Part shown: positions 10,537 to 27,013 of the stretch, piece by piece | How positions within the stretch are numbered: position 1 is the first letter of the stretch | How the letters are laid out: the number at the start of each line of letters is the position of its first letter | NCBI GenBank assembly: GCA_030144725.1 | Contig: JASKMD010000010.1 | Coordinates: 1,680,347 to 1,744,346 of the forward strand | Length of the DNA stretch: 64,000 nucleotides | Reading direction: 5' to 3' | Source of the DNA: Haematococcus lacustris | Lineage: Eukaryota; Chlorophyta; Chlorophyceae; Chlamydomonadales; Haematococcaceae | Notes under the pieces: model-generated | Seen by the model: only the letters and a program-made list of their open reading frames with translations | Databases searched by the model: none | Told to the model about the DNA's origin: nothing | Program-made: the position numbers and the translations under genes

Positions 10537-13500
10537 TCATTGCTGCTTTGTTGACTTGTGGTCCAATTCAGGGTAGGCAGGCCTCCCTTCAGGGTACTGC
10601 TGGGGTGGCCTGGGAGTGGCCCCCAGCCCCTCACCTTCCCCTACAGCACTCCCATTCACCGCCCCTCCCACCCCCTCCCCAGCCTGACTGTCTGCCTTGC
10701 TGCTGCTCCTGCTGCCTCTGCTCACCTCAGGCGCTTGGTCTGCTGCTGTTGCTGCCTTGCTCTGGCCCGCCCCCGCCCCCTCCCCCTGGCCTGGGTTGTG
10801 AGGGGTGTCTGGCCTGTCAGGAGGGCCCCAGTGGCGCTGGAACACCCACTGCACCAGCACCAACACCAGCAGGGACACTAACGCCACCAGCACTTGTTGA
10901 GCACCTGGACCCAGCCACCAGTCATGGCCGACAGAGCCAGGGGAGGAGGCGGACCGCAGCAGATCCTGAGCAAACCTGCAGCGCGCAAAGACAGCCGAGC
11001 AGACACAAGGTGGTGGTGGTGGTGGTGGTGGTGGTTGTATGCGCCTTGTCAAATCAAATCCTTGTCAAAATTGTGCGCACCTTCCTTTGTCGATGTTGTT
11101 CATTGACAAAGGAAGGTGCACATAGTTCTGACAAGAATGGCCAGACAGCTGTTACATGGTCCTGTACTTCTTGGTCCACCTCTCGCTGAGCGTTCATACA
11201 ACTATCACATTGCATGAACAGGGAAGTAGGTCCGGTTGGCCGGCCATCATAGCCCGCAGTGCAAGACCAGGCACAGACGGGCAGGGCAGGGCGGGCAGGC
11301 TGTGCAAGCCTGCAGAATAGGCCACGGCTCAGCTTGGAGATGACAAACGCGGACCAGAATGACCTTGGCTAACACGTTGACTGAGGTTGTGACAGCGTCA
11401 ATGACGTTGCTTTGCACACGCTACACGCACACACTGCTTTGCACTGCTCCATGCAGCCAGCCCGTGTCACCTGATGGTGGGTTCCAGCCGCTCCTTGATG
11501 AATTCCCAAGCGTCAGGCTCATCATCCAGGAGCAGGTCTTTGGGGTACGCCCTTCCCGGTAGCTGCTGCGCCTGCTGCCCTCCAGCCCTGCCTGCCTGAC
11601 GCCCTACCCGACTGCCTGCCCTCCCTCTGCCGTCCCCTGTCTGCCCCGCCAAGGAGCTCTGGACCCACTGAGCTGCCCGCTGCAGCTGCTCATCCGACAG
11701 CGGTCCAGCCGCAAAGTCTATGTCGGATAGCACATGGAAATGATACCCATGTTGCGCCACAGATGGGATGTAGGCCACCAGCATGGAGGGTGCATGGGAG
11801 GAGGTAGCGGGGGAGCCCCAGCGCAGCTCTGCAGCTGCCTGTCCCACACGGGTGGAGAGAAGCTGACGGGCAGCTGCCTGGGCCCGACGCACCATGGTGG
11901 GAATGCTGTCGCTGCACACAGCCTCTGGGAGCCCTGCTGACCTGCTGCTACCGCTGCCGCTGCTGCCGCCGCTGCCGTCGCTGCCGCCGCTGCCGCTGCT
12001 GCCACTGCTGCCGCTGCTGCCGCTGCTGCTGCTCCCGCCACCGCTGCTGCTTTCCCTACCGCCGCTGCTGCTGTGCTTGCTTGTGTCTGTCTGTGTGTGC
12101 TCCTTGCACCACTGGCGCTGCTGCCTCGCATCCAGCCATGTGATCCATAGCCTGCTGGCCATGAGGGCTTGTGCCGCCGCTGCTGTTTTGGGGTTTTGGT
12201 CTGGCTGGCTGCTGTGCTGTGCTAGCAGTTGCTTTAAACGCAGGGCGTTGGCACGGGCGGTGGTATGGGTGTGGGGGCCTCGCCCCACCAGGACCACACA
12301 CAAGTGTGACGAGGAGCTTGCGGGGTGTGAGGTAGAGTGAGAGGCAGCATGGCCCCACATGCAATGTAGGCTTTCGACCGTGGAGGGCCGCAGGGGCGGG
12401 ATGTGCTGCAGGTAGGGGGACAAGGTGACGTTCAGCAACTCAGGTGTGGTGAGCAGCAACGTGCCATTCTCACCAAGGGTTGTGCATAAACAGCCAAGTG
12501 GGACGGGGTTGGCAGGCAGCAGGCAGGCCAATATGAGCTACAGACCATAATTAGCTAAGCTGCCTGGTGTAGCTTGCCTAGCCACGAGTCTAGGGTTGAC
12601 CCTGACCATGACCTTGAACCTGACCCTGACCTTGACCCTAACAGACATCCCTAATGAATGGGGTCAGTCTGGCACCATCATCACCGTCAACCGTTACCAC
12701 ATAATCGAATGAGCAGGAGCCAGCAGGAGCCAGCAGGTGATTACCTGCCACATGAGGCCCTGCTTGTTGATCTGGGCTTCAAGCTCCTTGCCCCCTTGGC
12801 CTGGCTTCACGACCAACACCTGAGGACACACCAACATGGGCAGACAGGCAGGCAGGTGGGCCAACAGGCAAGTTGGCAGGCTGGCCGGGTGGCAGAGTGT
12901 GGTCAGGCTAGGCCAAGCACCATGCCAAGCTGGGTGACGCTGCCCGCCTGCCTGCTTACCTGTTGGGCAGCCTGAGATGCCTGCCTGCCTGCCTGCCTAC
13001 TGCCTGCCTGCCTGCCTGCCTACTGCCTGCCTGCCTACTGCCTGCCTGCCTGCCTACTGCCTGCCTGCCTGCCTACTGCCTGCCTGCCTACTGCCTGCCT
13101 GCCTACAACTCCAAGCAGCCCAACAGGTACACGCCCAGGCAGCCCTTACACGTCAGCCTGAATGCCTAGCTCCGCTGCACCAGCTGCCCACCTCTGCCTC
13201 CGCCCCCGGTCCTCTGAAGAACACCATGGAGGGCACTTGAACTGTTGGCAGACCCAGACGTGATGCCCAGGCAACCGCCAGGTTGCTGTCTGTGGTCGTG
13301 AACCTGGCTGCCTTGCTGCCGCCGCTGGCGTTATTGGTCTTTGCCAGCACCACACGGCCAAACACCATCATGCTGCGTTGGTTGTGGGCTAACTGGCGGA
13401 GGGACAAGGAGCCCTGCGGAACGATGGGGAGTAGGTGCACGCCGCATCAGTGGCTGTTTCTGGTTACAGGCACAGGCAGTGGTGAGCATGACGCACCTTG

Positions 13501-14550
13501 CCATCTGACCTCGAAAAGGCCAGGCTGACTACCTTGGCTGGATGCTGGCGCCGTAGCCAATCATCCTGCACACCAGAGGCAATGCACACACGGTACAGCA
13601 GGGCAGGGTGGGGCAGGGCAGATCTGGATGGGCCAGGATGGGGCAGGGCAGGGTAGGGCAAGGGTGTAGGCAATGCCGGGCACTCACACACCAGCCAGGA
13701 GGAGTAGCTACCCAGGGCAGGGTCAGCAGGAGGAGCAGGAAGCCAGGCGTCACACTGTTATCAACTGGTAGGTATTGAAACTTAGCCCACTGCCAACTGT
13801 CTGATGCCGGTTGTAGCAAAAGCATACCAAGATACGTCATGCGATGACGTCCACGTGTGACATTGTAGTCAAATGCCACACCAAGGAATTTACATGATGA
13901 ATTGTGTGGGGCAGGGCAGGGCTGGACGGGCTGGGACAGGGCAGGTCACAGTAGGGTAGGGCAACGTGAGAGGGTGCAAGGCAGCCAATGCAGGCACAGT
14001 GGCACAGACTGAGGCGTGGCAGGTGTGAGCAGCTGAGTCTCTGCCTGGCTATCGTATGCCTCTCACCAGGCCGTCGAGCTTGACTGTAGGTATGGGTCGC
14101 AACCCAAGCACCTTGTTGGCCACAAAGTCCTGAAGTGCCGGGCTGGTAAGGGGACCCCAGTATCTTCAGCCAACCATAGTCACACATCACACATGTAACA
14201 TCACACATGTAACATACTGAGTCCGTGAGTATGTGTGTTGCAGCAACGCTGTCAAGCGAATGCCTCGTGCTGATGACAGTTGCACACGCTGCAAAGCCCC
14301 AAAAGTCACACAAGTTTATATGACACACCAGCCTGCCAGCTGCAGCCACCTGGACCTGTTTACACCATCCTGGCCTGCTTGCAGGGCACACCTGACAAAG
14401 CAGCGCGGTTCCTTGCAGGAGGGCCGCACAGCAAACAGGGTGGGCAGGTGCTCAGAGAGGAAGCTGGCGCCAGACACCTGCAGCAACCATGACAAGGGGC
14501 AGGCATAGGGCGCTGCCACTCTGCGCAGGCGGCAGCTACGACAGCTGGGA

Positions 14551-14584
<34 letters not shown>

Positions 14585-16396
14585 GCGGCGGCGGCGGCGG
14601 CGGCGGCAGCAGCAGCAGCAGCAGCAGTAGCAGCAGTAGCAGCAGTCAGGGAGGCAGCAGCAGCAGCAGGCCATCATAGCATGCAGTGAGGGGCTCACAT
14701 ACTGCATGCAGCCTTAGCCATGCCAGGCACTGACACTGCCATGATGTCAGGACTGATGCATAGCCACGAGGTGGTGGCCAGGAGGTGGCGCAAGAGAGCC
14801 AGGCTAGGGTATAGACCAACACACCCAGATGTCAGTGTCGCGCAGCCTTCAGGCCCTGCCCTGCCCTGCCCAAGCTCCTAGCCCTGACCAAGCCCGTGTT
14901 ACCCTGCGTTGCCTCTGGCCATGTCCCTGCCCCTGCCTTGCGCCCACCCTTGCCCTAACCTGGCTCCGCCCCCGCCCTTGCTCTAACCCGCCCCTGGCCC
15001 TGCGCTGCCCCTTCCCCGCCCTTGCCCTGACTTGCCCTGCACTACACCTTGGCTACCTCTGACCTACCCCTGGCCCCTGCTTCTTGCCTTCCCTTCCCTT
15101 CCCTTCCCATCCCTTGCCCTGACCTTGCCCCTGACCTGGCCTTGCCCCTGCCTCTTGCCCCGCCCCTGACCTGTACATTGGCCACCCAGTATGCCAGGCT
15201 GCGCTGGTGCCTCCAGTTCACGCGCCCCAGCTTGGCAACCGGCACACTGTCTGGGCCTAGGCTGCTCAGCTCCTTGTGCAGGGCCTCCCAGTCAGGGGCG
15301 AAGGCGCGGCAGGCGGGGCTGTCCTCTGCATACACCTGCAACCAGGGCAACAAGCCACCACCTTCACCTCATCTTTAACACACTCCACCCTGTCCCTCCA
15401 CCCTCCGCATCGCCTGCTGGAGCCTCTAAGCCAGCAGCCCCTAAGCCAGCAGCCCCTAAGCCAGCAGCCCCTAACCCTCTATTGGGGAGAGGGGGTGGGG
15501 TTGAGGGGATGTGGGTGGAGGTGTGCGGGCCACTGGGTAGTGCGGGCCAGGCGGGGTTGTGTTCAGCCCGGCTGTGTTGAGCTGGGCTGGCTCAGCTAGG
15601 CTGGCTTGTGTTAAGCTGGGCTGTGGGCCGGGGTGGAGTGGGGCAGGCCTGAGCTTGGCTATGCTGGCTGTTTCAGGAGATGAGACTGGACCTTACCAGG
15701 ATGAGCCAAGGCAAGCTGCTGTAGAGCACGTGTTGGCGCAGGTTAGCAGATGTCAGCATTGTCGTTGCACTAGGCAGTATCTTGTCAAATGACTCATCAA
15801 AGGTTCGTCTGCAAGGTTGGGGGCGTGTGTCATAACACCTTGATTGACTTGATCACCACTGCTGTCACCAACGTAGAGAATGCCTATAACGCACCTTTGC
15901 TGTTGTTGCCAGCTGTATTCCTGCAGTGCAAAGGGTGGGTGCATACAAAATGTGACGTCTAAAAGCCAGACTATGTAGCACCTGGGTACTGCACCGTGCT
16001 GTTCTGTGTGCCATGCACACCTGAAAGTTCCTGAAATTGAAATTGCCGCGTCGAAATCCAAAACTGGAGCTTTGCTGCTCATGCTGTCTAAGTTTTTCAG
16101 GGTCCGACAGGATCTCGTAAGCTTGCTGCAACCACCACGTGTACAATAATCGGCCAAAGTGCGGTATGTGCGGTGCCAGCTTGACAACTTGCCTGGACGT
16201 TTATGAACTTTTCCTGCGCTTCCTTCTTGTTCCGCGCCTTGTCAGGATGGTATTTGAGTGCAAGCTTGCGGTACGCCTGCTTGACGACATCGTCGGAAGC
16301 TCCCTTCGTCACCCCTAGCGTCTTCCAAGGGTCAAGAGCTGCAGCTGCTGAAACCAAACAGTGTAGTAGTAGTAAAACTGCACATATCTTGGTCAT
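10537..16396 (-). CDS. ER membrane DnaJ protein with thioredoxin-like domain (DNAJC16 / ERdj type)
   Basis: Eleven phase-consistent exons: 16193-16396, 16019-16125, 15697-15808, 15171-15335, 14392-14477, 14067-14142, 13533-13565, 13192-13413, 12745-12819, 11471-12537 and 10537-10975. They give about 861 residues. A signal peptide ([20 protein letters not shown]) is followed by a J domain (about 22-85) with the HPD motif in KYHPDKA, which stimulates Hsp70. Next comes a Gly/Phe/Arg stretch and a thioredoxin-like domain starting [16 protein letters not shown]. The Trx active-site position reads SPACRAF, so the usual CxxC pair is missing and redox activity is doubtful. A long C-terminal part carries a poly-Ser/Gly tract and one membrane helix ([18 protein letters not shown]), followed by a hydrophilic tail. 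The order matches human DNAJC16 and resembles plant ERdj/TMS1 proteins. Intron 1 starts GC. The junction between 14067 and 13565 is the least certain. Confidence 0.85.
11061..11135. repeat. 31-bp-arm hairpin in the last intron of the DnaJ gene
   Basis: Arms 11061-11091 and 11105-11135 are near-complementary (about four mismatches) around a 13-base loop. It lies in the intron between exons 11471-12537 and 10537-10975, so it would be transcribed with the gene. Confidence 0.75.
12975..13106. repeat. CTGCCTGC tandem array in a DnaJ-gene intron
   Basis: Alternating blocks of CTGCCTGCCTGC and CTACTGC lie in the intron between exons 13192-13413 and 12745-12819. Confidence 0.9.
14553..14665. repeat. 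Compound CAG/CGG trinucleotide array in a DnaJ-gene intron
   Basis: A run of CAG is followed by CGG, then CAG and CAGTAG units. It lies in the intron between exons 15171-15335 and 14392-14477. Confidence 0.9.
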
Positions 16397-16413
16397 GCTA
16401 ACCGGCACATCAT
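16393..16413 (-). promoter_or_regulatory. Short upstream ORF overlapping the DnaJ start codon
   Basis: Two ATGs at 16411-16413 and 16408-16410 open a frame of six codons (M-M-C-R-L-A). Its TGA stop (16393-16395) overlaps the main ATG as ATGA. If it lies in the 5' leader it would favour termination-reinitiation. The transcript start is unknown. Confidence 0.4.
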
Positions 16414-17109
16414 AAGCCCAAGCATAGGCCTACCCCAGAACTTGCATTCGCATGCGGGGGACAGTTGCATGCAAGCTTGGCTTGCATGAAGACCTTGTAA
16501 ACCCAGAATTGCAATGGGCGCTTCTGACCCAACATTCAGTTTACATGTAACCTACGCCATCCGCGACAGTGACGAACACTAGGTGCAGCCTAACCGACAG
16601 CCTAGCCGCTGCGATGCTTGGTGGCAGAGAATATGAGCCCTACTAAACACACCGACCGTCCCACGCCGACAACGCCGACATGGCAGGACGGACAGGAATG
16701 TGCGGCATGCGGCAAGGCCATCCAAACCAAACGCCGCTGTCAAGCCTAATTGTCTGTCATGGACTGGGACGGGTTGGGCGGCTGTGTACCGTACTTGTGC
16801 ACAAGCGGCAATATCTCATGCTGATGCTCTCTCCGCCCTCCCCTCTAACCCTGTGCATCACACCAACACATGCCCCTTGACCATCAGTCACACTTTGCGC
16901 CTCTAACAGCATGCACACCAACAACTAGCCTACATGGGTCTTGCAGGGAGGAAAAGGATAGTAGCTCCGCATGGGGGCCAGCTTGAGCGCTTGCACCGTC
17001 CAGCTGGCACCACCCAGCCCCTCCACCAGCCCAGCCTCCATCGTCCATCACCATAACCACCATCAGCCATCAGCCACATCATCACCATCACCATCACCAT
17101 CAGGGGGGC
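16414..17109. other. Intergenic DNA between two minus-strand genes
   Basis: The stretch should contain the DnaJ-gene promoter and the 3' untranslated part of the gene to the right. About 30 bases near 16819-16846 recur at 27785-27812. No coding region is supported. Confidence 0.5.
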
Positions 17110-19142
17110 TCATCTCCCTGCCACAGGGGGTGTGGACTTGTTGAGCAACAGGATGAGGCCTCCCAGCTTGCTCCTGGTGGTGGCCACCTCTCCATTGCTG
17201 CAAGCCACGGCAGTACAGCAGTAGGCCCATGAGCAGGAGGCGACACACTAGCTCCATGGTACAGATGCTGCCAGGCACCTTCTATGAAGCAGCCTCGACC
17301 GCACTGGCAAGAGTGTGACCGCAGCTGCTGCTGGGGCCACAGCTGGTGCCACTGGCAATGTGAATATGCAGGGGAGCCAGTCAGGCAGCTGCTCACCCTC
17401 AACCCCCTCTCCCCTTATCCCCGGCCCCTCTCAAACCCTTGCACCAATTATCCTTTTTTGCACCATTTTTTACATTTTTGCATTGATCACCATTGCATGT
17501 AGCGCATTCATCCAAGGGGTGGGAGTGTGGGCGCTTTGGGCAGCAGCAGCTATCACCCCTCAACCCCCTGTCAAAGGGCACAATCAGTCACCTCTGCTGC
17601 CGTCCTTGGTGTTGCTGTGGCTGCGCCAGCTGTCAGCTGATGTCAAAATGTTACAAACACCAATATCAATGTCGCTGTCCTAGGACCGACTTCTGCTGCC
17701 ACTCTGCCACCTCTGCCCACCCTCCCTCCCTCCCGCCCTCCTGCCCTCTTAGGGTGCTACTGGCCTTGCCTGCCTCCACTCCGTACCTGTTGAACACAAA
17801 CAGCTCATTGGCTGGGAACGGCAGCGGCAGGGTGAGGGCAGGGCGGCCAGGGTCAGGCCTGCAGGTGTTGGCAGTGGGGTCGGCTTGGCCATAATCTGGT
17901 GCATCGCCGTCAGTCAGCTTGCCAAGAGCCTTGCTGGAAGCCTGCTGAGCACGCCAGCGTAGCCAGATCAGGGCGCGGCTCCAGCCCTGCATTCCAGGGC
18001 CAGGAATAGAACCAGGCACCTCCTGTTGGTTTCAAACTCGTCACAGTGCCCACAGCGCAAGCTGCACATACTGCAAGCTGCAGACTCGCGTGTGATTACT
18101 CGGTGGATGGAAATCAGATTATACGTATGTGAACTAGAGAAAGGAATACAATGCCCTGCGTGCATGGTGCAGGGTTCTTCCTGGAGCTGCGTGCCCTGCG
18201 TGCATCGCGCAGGGTTCTTCCTGGGCTCTTGCGGTGGGTTAGCACACGTTCAGGGAAGATGACCACCGCCCCCTGGCGGGCAGGAGCCAAGGCAACAAAG
18301 CACCTGGGCTCTCAGCCATGCTCCTGGTGCCTAACCTTGGGCGGCCTCAGCTCCAGACGCACTGACTTGACCAGATAGCGCAAGTGCCCCGCTGACAGCC
18401 ACCTGGCAGTGAGTCAAGGTCAGGAGCTGCATGAATGGCACATGCCGTTTGTGAAGGTCCCGCAGACCACTCTGCCCTATTCATGCTTGCTTGCTTGCTT
18501 GTTTGCTTGCTTGCTTGACGCATGGAGGAGCAACAGGCAAAACATGGCAAGAATGGAGAGGTGCTTCTCTCACCCCAAACTAGGGGAGACACCCTCAACA
18601 CTGCCCTATCCTGCCCGCTGCCCCCTGGTATGCGTGCTATGTCACGCCCCTCCCCTCCTTGCCCCCTCCCTCCCACCCCTCTCCCCCTTCTCACTCGCTC
18701 TCGCCACTGAACCCTGTGAACAGGGCACCCAGGTCAGTGTCCAAGGCGAATGAGGCCCCTCCTGGCGCCACCTGCAGGTAGCAGCAGGGCACAGCAGAGC
18801 GGCAGGGCACAGCAACAGCGAGCCAAAGCTGATGAAAGGGCTGCTGTAGAATGTTGCTTGAGCTGGTAAGGTGGGCATGCTTGCAGTGAGCATCTTTTTA
18901 CGGGAGGAGGGGAGGAGGGGAGGAGGAGAGGGCTGATTGACAAAGACCCTCAGCAGGCACACAGGGCCAAAGCTTGCCTGCAGCTCCTCCACCACTGGGA
19001 TGTATTGGATGCTGCCTACATCTGCACCAACCACCAACTGCCAGCGGCACAGCATCTCCCGTGGGCTCATCACTCCCTGTAGGCTACCCGGAGGGCCTGC
19101 TGTGGGAGCAGCAGCAAAGCAGCAGCAGCAAAGCAGCAGCAG

Positions 19143-19179
<37 letters not shown>

Positions 19180-21445
19180 AGCGTCAGCAACAGCAGCAGC
19201 ACCCAGCGTAAGAGACAACGTAAGCTGGCTGACCCTGCCCTGCCAGGGATGGAAGGGGTGAAAGCTCCATTGGCTTCTCGGCCAAGGCTATTCCCTTGTC
19301 CCTGTCCTGGACCTGACAACAATGCAGCCCTGCCTCCGTGACACATCCTACACACCCTGAACACAACAGCTTCTCAACGCCCACTGCCTCCCAACACAGT
19401 CTGTATGCCCTGACAAACAAGATAATCAACGGCCCTAGGCAAATTCAGCCCTGACCCTGACTTACCCAAACCCCAGTCACCACCTCCCTCCCACACCCTC
19501 CCACACACCTGCCTGGCTGCGGGCTTGACTCAAGTACAGGAGCTCCAGCATCACCATGGCACCCTCCACCGCCTGCAGCTCTGCCGTCTTGTTGATGGCA
19601 GCGTCCTGCTGCCAGTGATACAACACCCACCCTCATCATCATCATCAGCAGCAGCAGCAGCAGCACCAGCAGCAGCACCAGCAGCATGACACGGCATTTG
19701 ACTATCGGCGTTGCTGCACAGCCTAGCAGCATAGAGCATAGCAGTTGAGTGACCCCACACATGGTTCACACTTTCTTGCCTGCCTTGTGGTCAACGCACT
19801 GTCACTGCCCTCTTTGACACAGGGGCACCCGCTGACTATCGGTGTTGCTGCAATACATACAGCATCAACACTTTCTGTGGCGCCACAGTGAGCCATACAC
19901 ATTACTAGACAGGGGCTGCATGGCTTGGATGTCTTAGCCATCAGTGTGGTATGGCTGCATGGCCTTGCCCACTGCGTCTTAATATGAGACGTACGGGCCA
20001 TTAGTATACTTGGGCGGGGCGGGGCCGGGGTTTGACACCATTGTAGCGCCACCAGCGTGGCATGGCTGCATTGCCCATTAGGTCTTCATATGAGACAGGG
20101 AAGGCTGCACTCGATGATACCGTGCGTCTGTGGCACTCGTCAGCCTGGTAAGGTTGCTTGGCCTTGCCCATTGCGTCTTCATATGAGACAGTAAGAGCTG
20201 CACTGACCTTGAGGAAGGCCAGGAGCTTGCCCTGCAGAGCCTCCTGGCCCAGGGCTGCGGCGGAGGCATGAGACTCAGCCTGCAGCTTCTCCACTGCCTT
20301 GCGCAAGGCAGCCAGCTCAGTCTTGCTGAAAGGCTGCAGCCACAAGGAGACAGTGGTCACAATGAGTGTGGGCCATTTGGTACGCGGACCTGGGCGTTAG
20401 GGGTGTGCCATGACCGGTGTTTGCTGGCAGTTGCATGGTGAGAAGAAGAGGGCGCTGCAGCAGCAGTGCTGGGCACAGTGAAGCCTGAAAGCCTGGGCCA
20501 AGAAAGAAAGGAAGACAAAAAGAGACTACTATGGTGAAGCATACAACCTCACAAGTGGAAAGTAGGCAACACCTACCACCAACTGAGCCATTGGCCGCAT
20601 GATGGGAGGGATAACCCAGGGCCAAGCACCCCTGGAAGCCGAGCGCAGCTCATGGCCAGGGCCAGGGCCAGGCTGCCTAGCCCACCCTCTCGGCACCACA
20701 GCCAGGCAGGTGGCTAGACAGGGACTGTGATGCAGTGCTGAGTATGCAACATATCTGGGGAGCTAAGTGGCCTCTTCTGGAGCTGTACTGGTGGACTGTG
20801 TTGCCAGCAGTGCCAGCCAAGGGCAGGGAGTACCCCGGCCTGTGCTACAAGCAACTGCAAGACTGCCCAGCCGGGGCCAAGCGGCAGCAGCAGCTCAGGG
20901 CACAGCTGTGTGCCCCAGGACGCCGCTGGAGCTCGTTCAGCATGGCATCTTGGCAAATGTCACTCAATACACGCACAGTAAGGTGCTCCCATGTGAGCTA
21001 TTATCAACTGACATTTGTGCATGGCAGCCAATACACTTTTAGATTATATGGTTACCCTTTGCTCAGGTACATTCTGATCGCTGGATTGACGAGGACGGTG
21101 CTGATGGGATGTACAGGGGGTTGATGAGGGAGTTGGCAGGCTGCTCAGGTCAGGCTAGATCACGGCGGGTGGGGTCAGGGCTATGTCAGGTCACATCTCC
21201 GCGCAGCCCACCTTCCCGTACACATTGCCCTGCGGCACTGCGGCTTCGAGGTTTGACAGCAGGCTAGCGCGAGAGCTCGCAACCTTCGGGGGCTCTGTGA
21301 AATTGCCTGACGCGGGGTTCGACTCAACGCCAGATTGCTGGAAACGCGCGAGAGGAACCCCGCGTGGTAGTGTGATGCTCCTATACGCGCAGCCGGGCTG
21401 CTGGGTGTCCCTGAGCACACAGGGGGACGTTCGTAAAGTTTGCAT
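17110..21445 (-). CDS. Uncharacterised multi-exon protein, probably plastid-targeted
   Basis: The first exon, 21212-21445, starts with ATG and encodes a Ser/Arg/Pro-rich leader of about 60 residues (MQTLRTSPCVLRD...) resembling a chloroplast transit peptide. It joins in phase to 20208-20333 (FSKTELAALRKAVEKLQAES), a helical segment. Further exon-like blocks are about 19510-19600 (AINKTAELQAVEGAMVMLEL), 18950-19095 (LCRWQLVVGADVGSIQYIP), 18719-18775, 18330-18400 (HLRYLVKSVRLELRPPK) and about 17790-17980 (LPFPANELFVFNR). The last is about 17110-17197, ending STPPVAGR and TGA. The order of an N-terminal helix, an RWQLV strand and later short beta strands loosely recalls plastid-lipid-associated (fibrillin) proteins, but this is a weak guess. 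Not all junctions could be phased, and the middle exons are tentative. It shares a divergent promoter with the TEX9 homologue. Confidence 0.5.
19104..19195. repeat. CAG-rich array in the minus-strand gene
   Basis: Units of CAGCAGCAAAG pass into a pure CAG run. The array probably lies in an intron. Confidence 0.85.
19741..19833. repeat. Dispersed 93-bp repeat, copy A
   Basis: Almost identical to 22858-22949. This copy lies in a probable intron of the minus-strand gene. Both copies share an open frame on the minus strand (CPCVKEGSDSALTTRQARKC), which may be a remnant of a larger element. Confidence 0.8.
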
Positions 21446-21757
21446 CAGCAATGTTGTCGTCTTAGTGCACGGGCAATACTAAATATACTTCCCAAGCAGC
21501 GGATCCCTGTTCTAGCTGCTGCAAATTGAACAACTCTTAGGGTTCTGTGTGACCTCCCTCTTCTTCCTTCTGTTCAAACTCAGCATCAGATGCAGCCCTC
21601 GCCGTACTACTCGCCGTACTACTCGCCGTACTACTCGCCGTACTACTTAATCGTTTGCTATCCCCCTGGACGCAGCTGCGTTGACAATTGAACTGTTTTG
21701 CTCGCTGGACATAACATTTGTCCGGCTTTGCTCCGGCTGCGCTGCGAACTGACAGTA
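21446..21757. promoter_or_regulatory. Divergent promoter region with four 12-bp repeats
   Basis: The start codons of the minus-strand gene (21445) and the proposed TEX9 homologue start (21758) lie about 310 bp apart, head to head. In the middle, 21599-21646 is four perfect copies of TCGCCGTACTAC. Shared regulation is inferred from geometry only. Confidence 0.45.

Positions 21758-27013
<5,256 letters not shown>

Noticed and set aside
12975..13106. CRISPR-like array of CTGCCTGC repeats
   Set aside because: There are no unique spacers of constant length; it is a simple tandem repeat in an intron of a eukaryotic gene.
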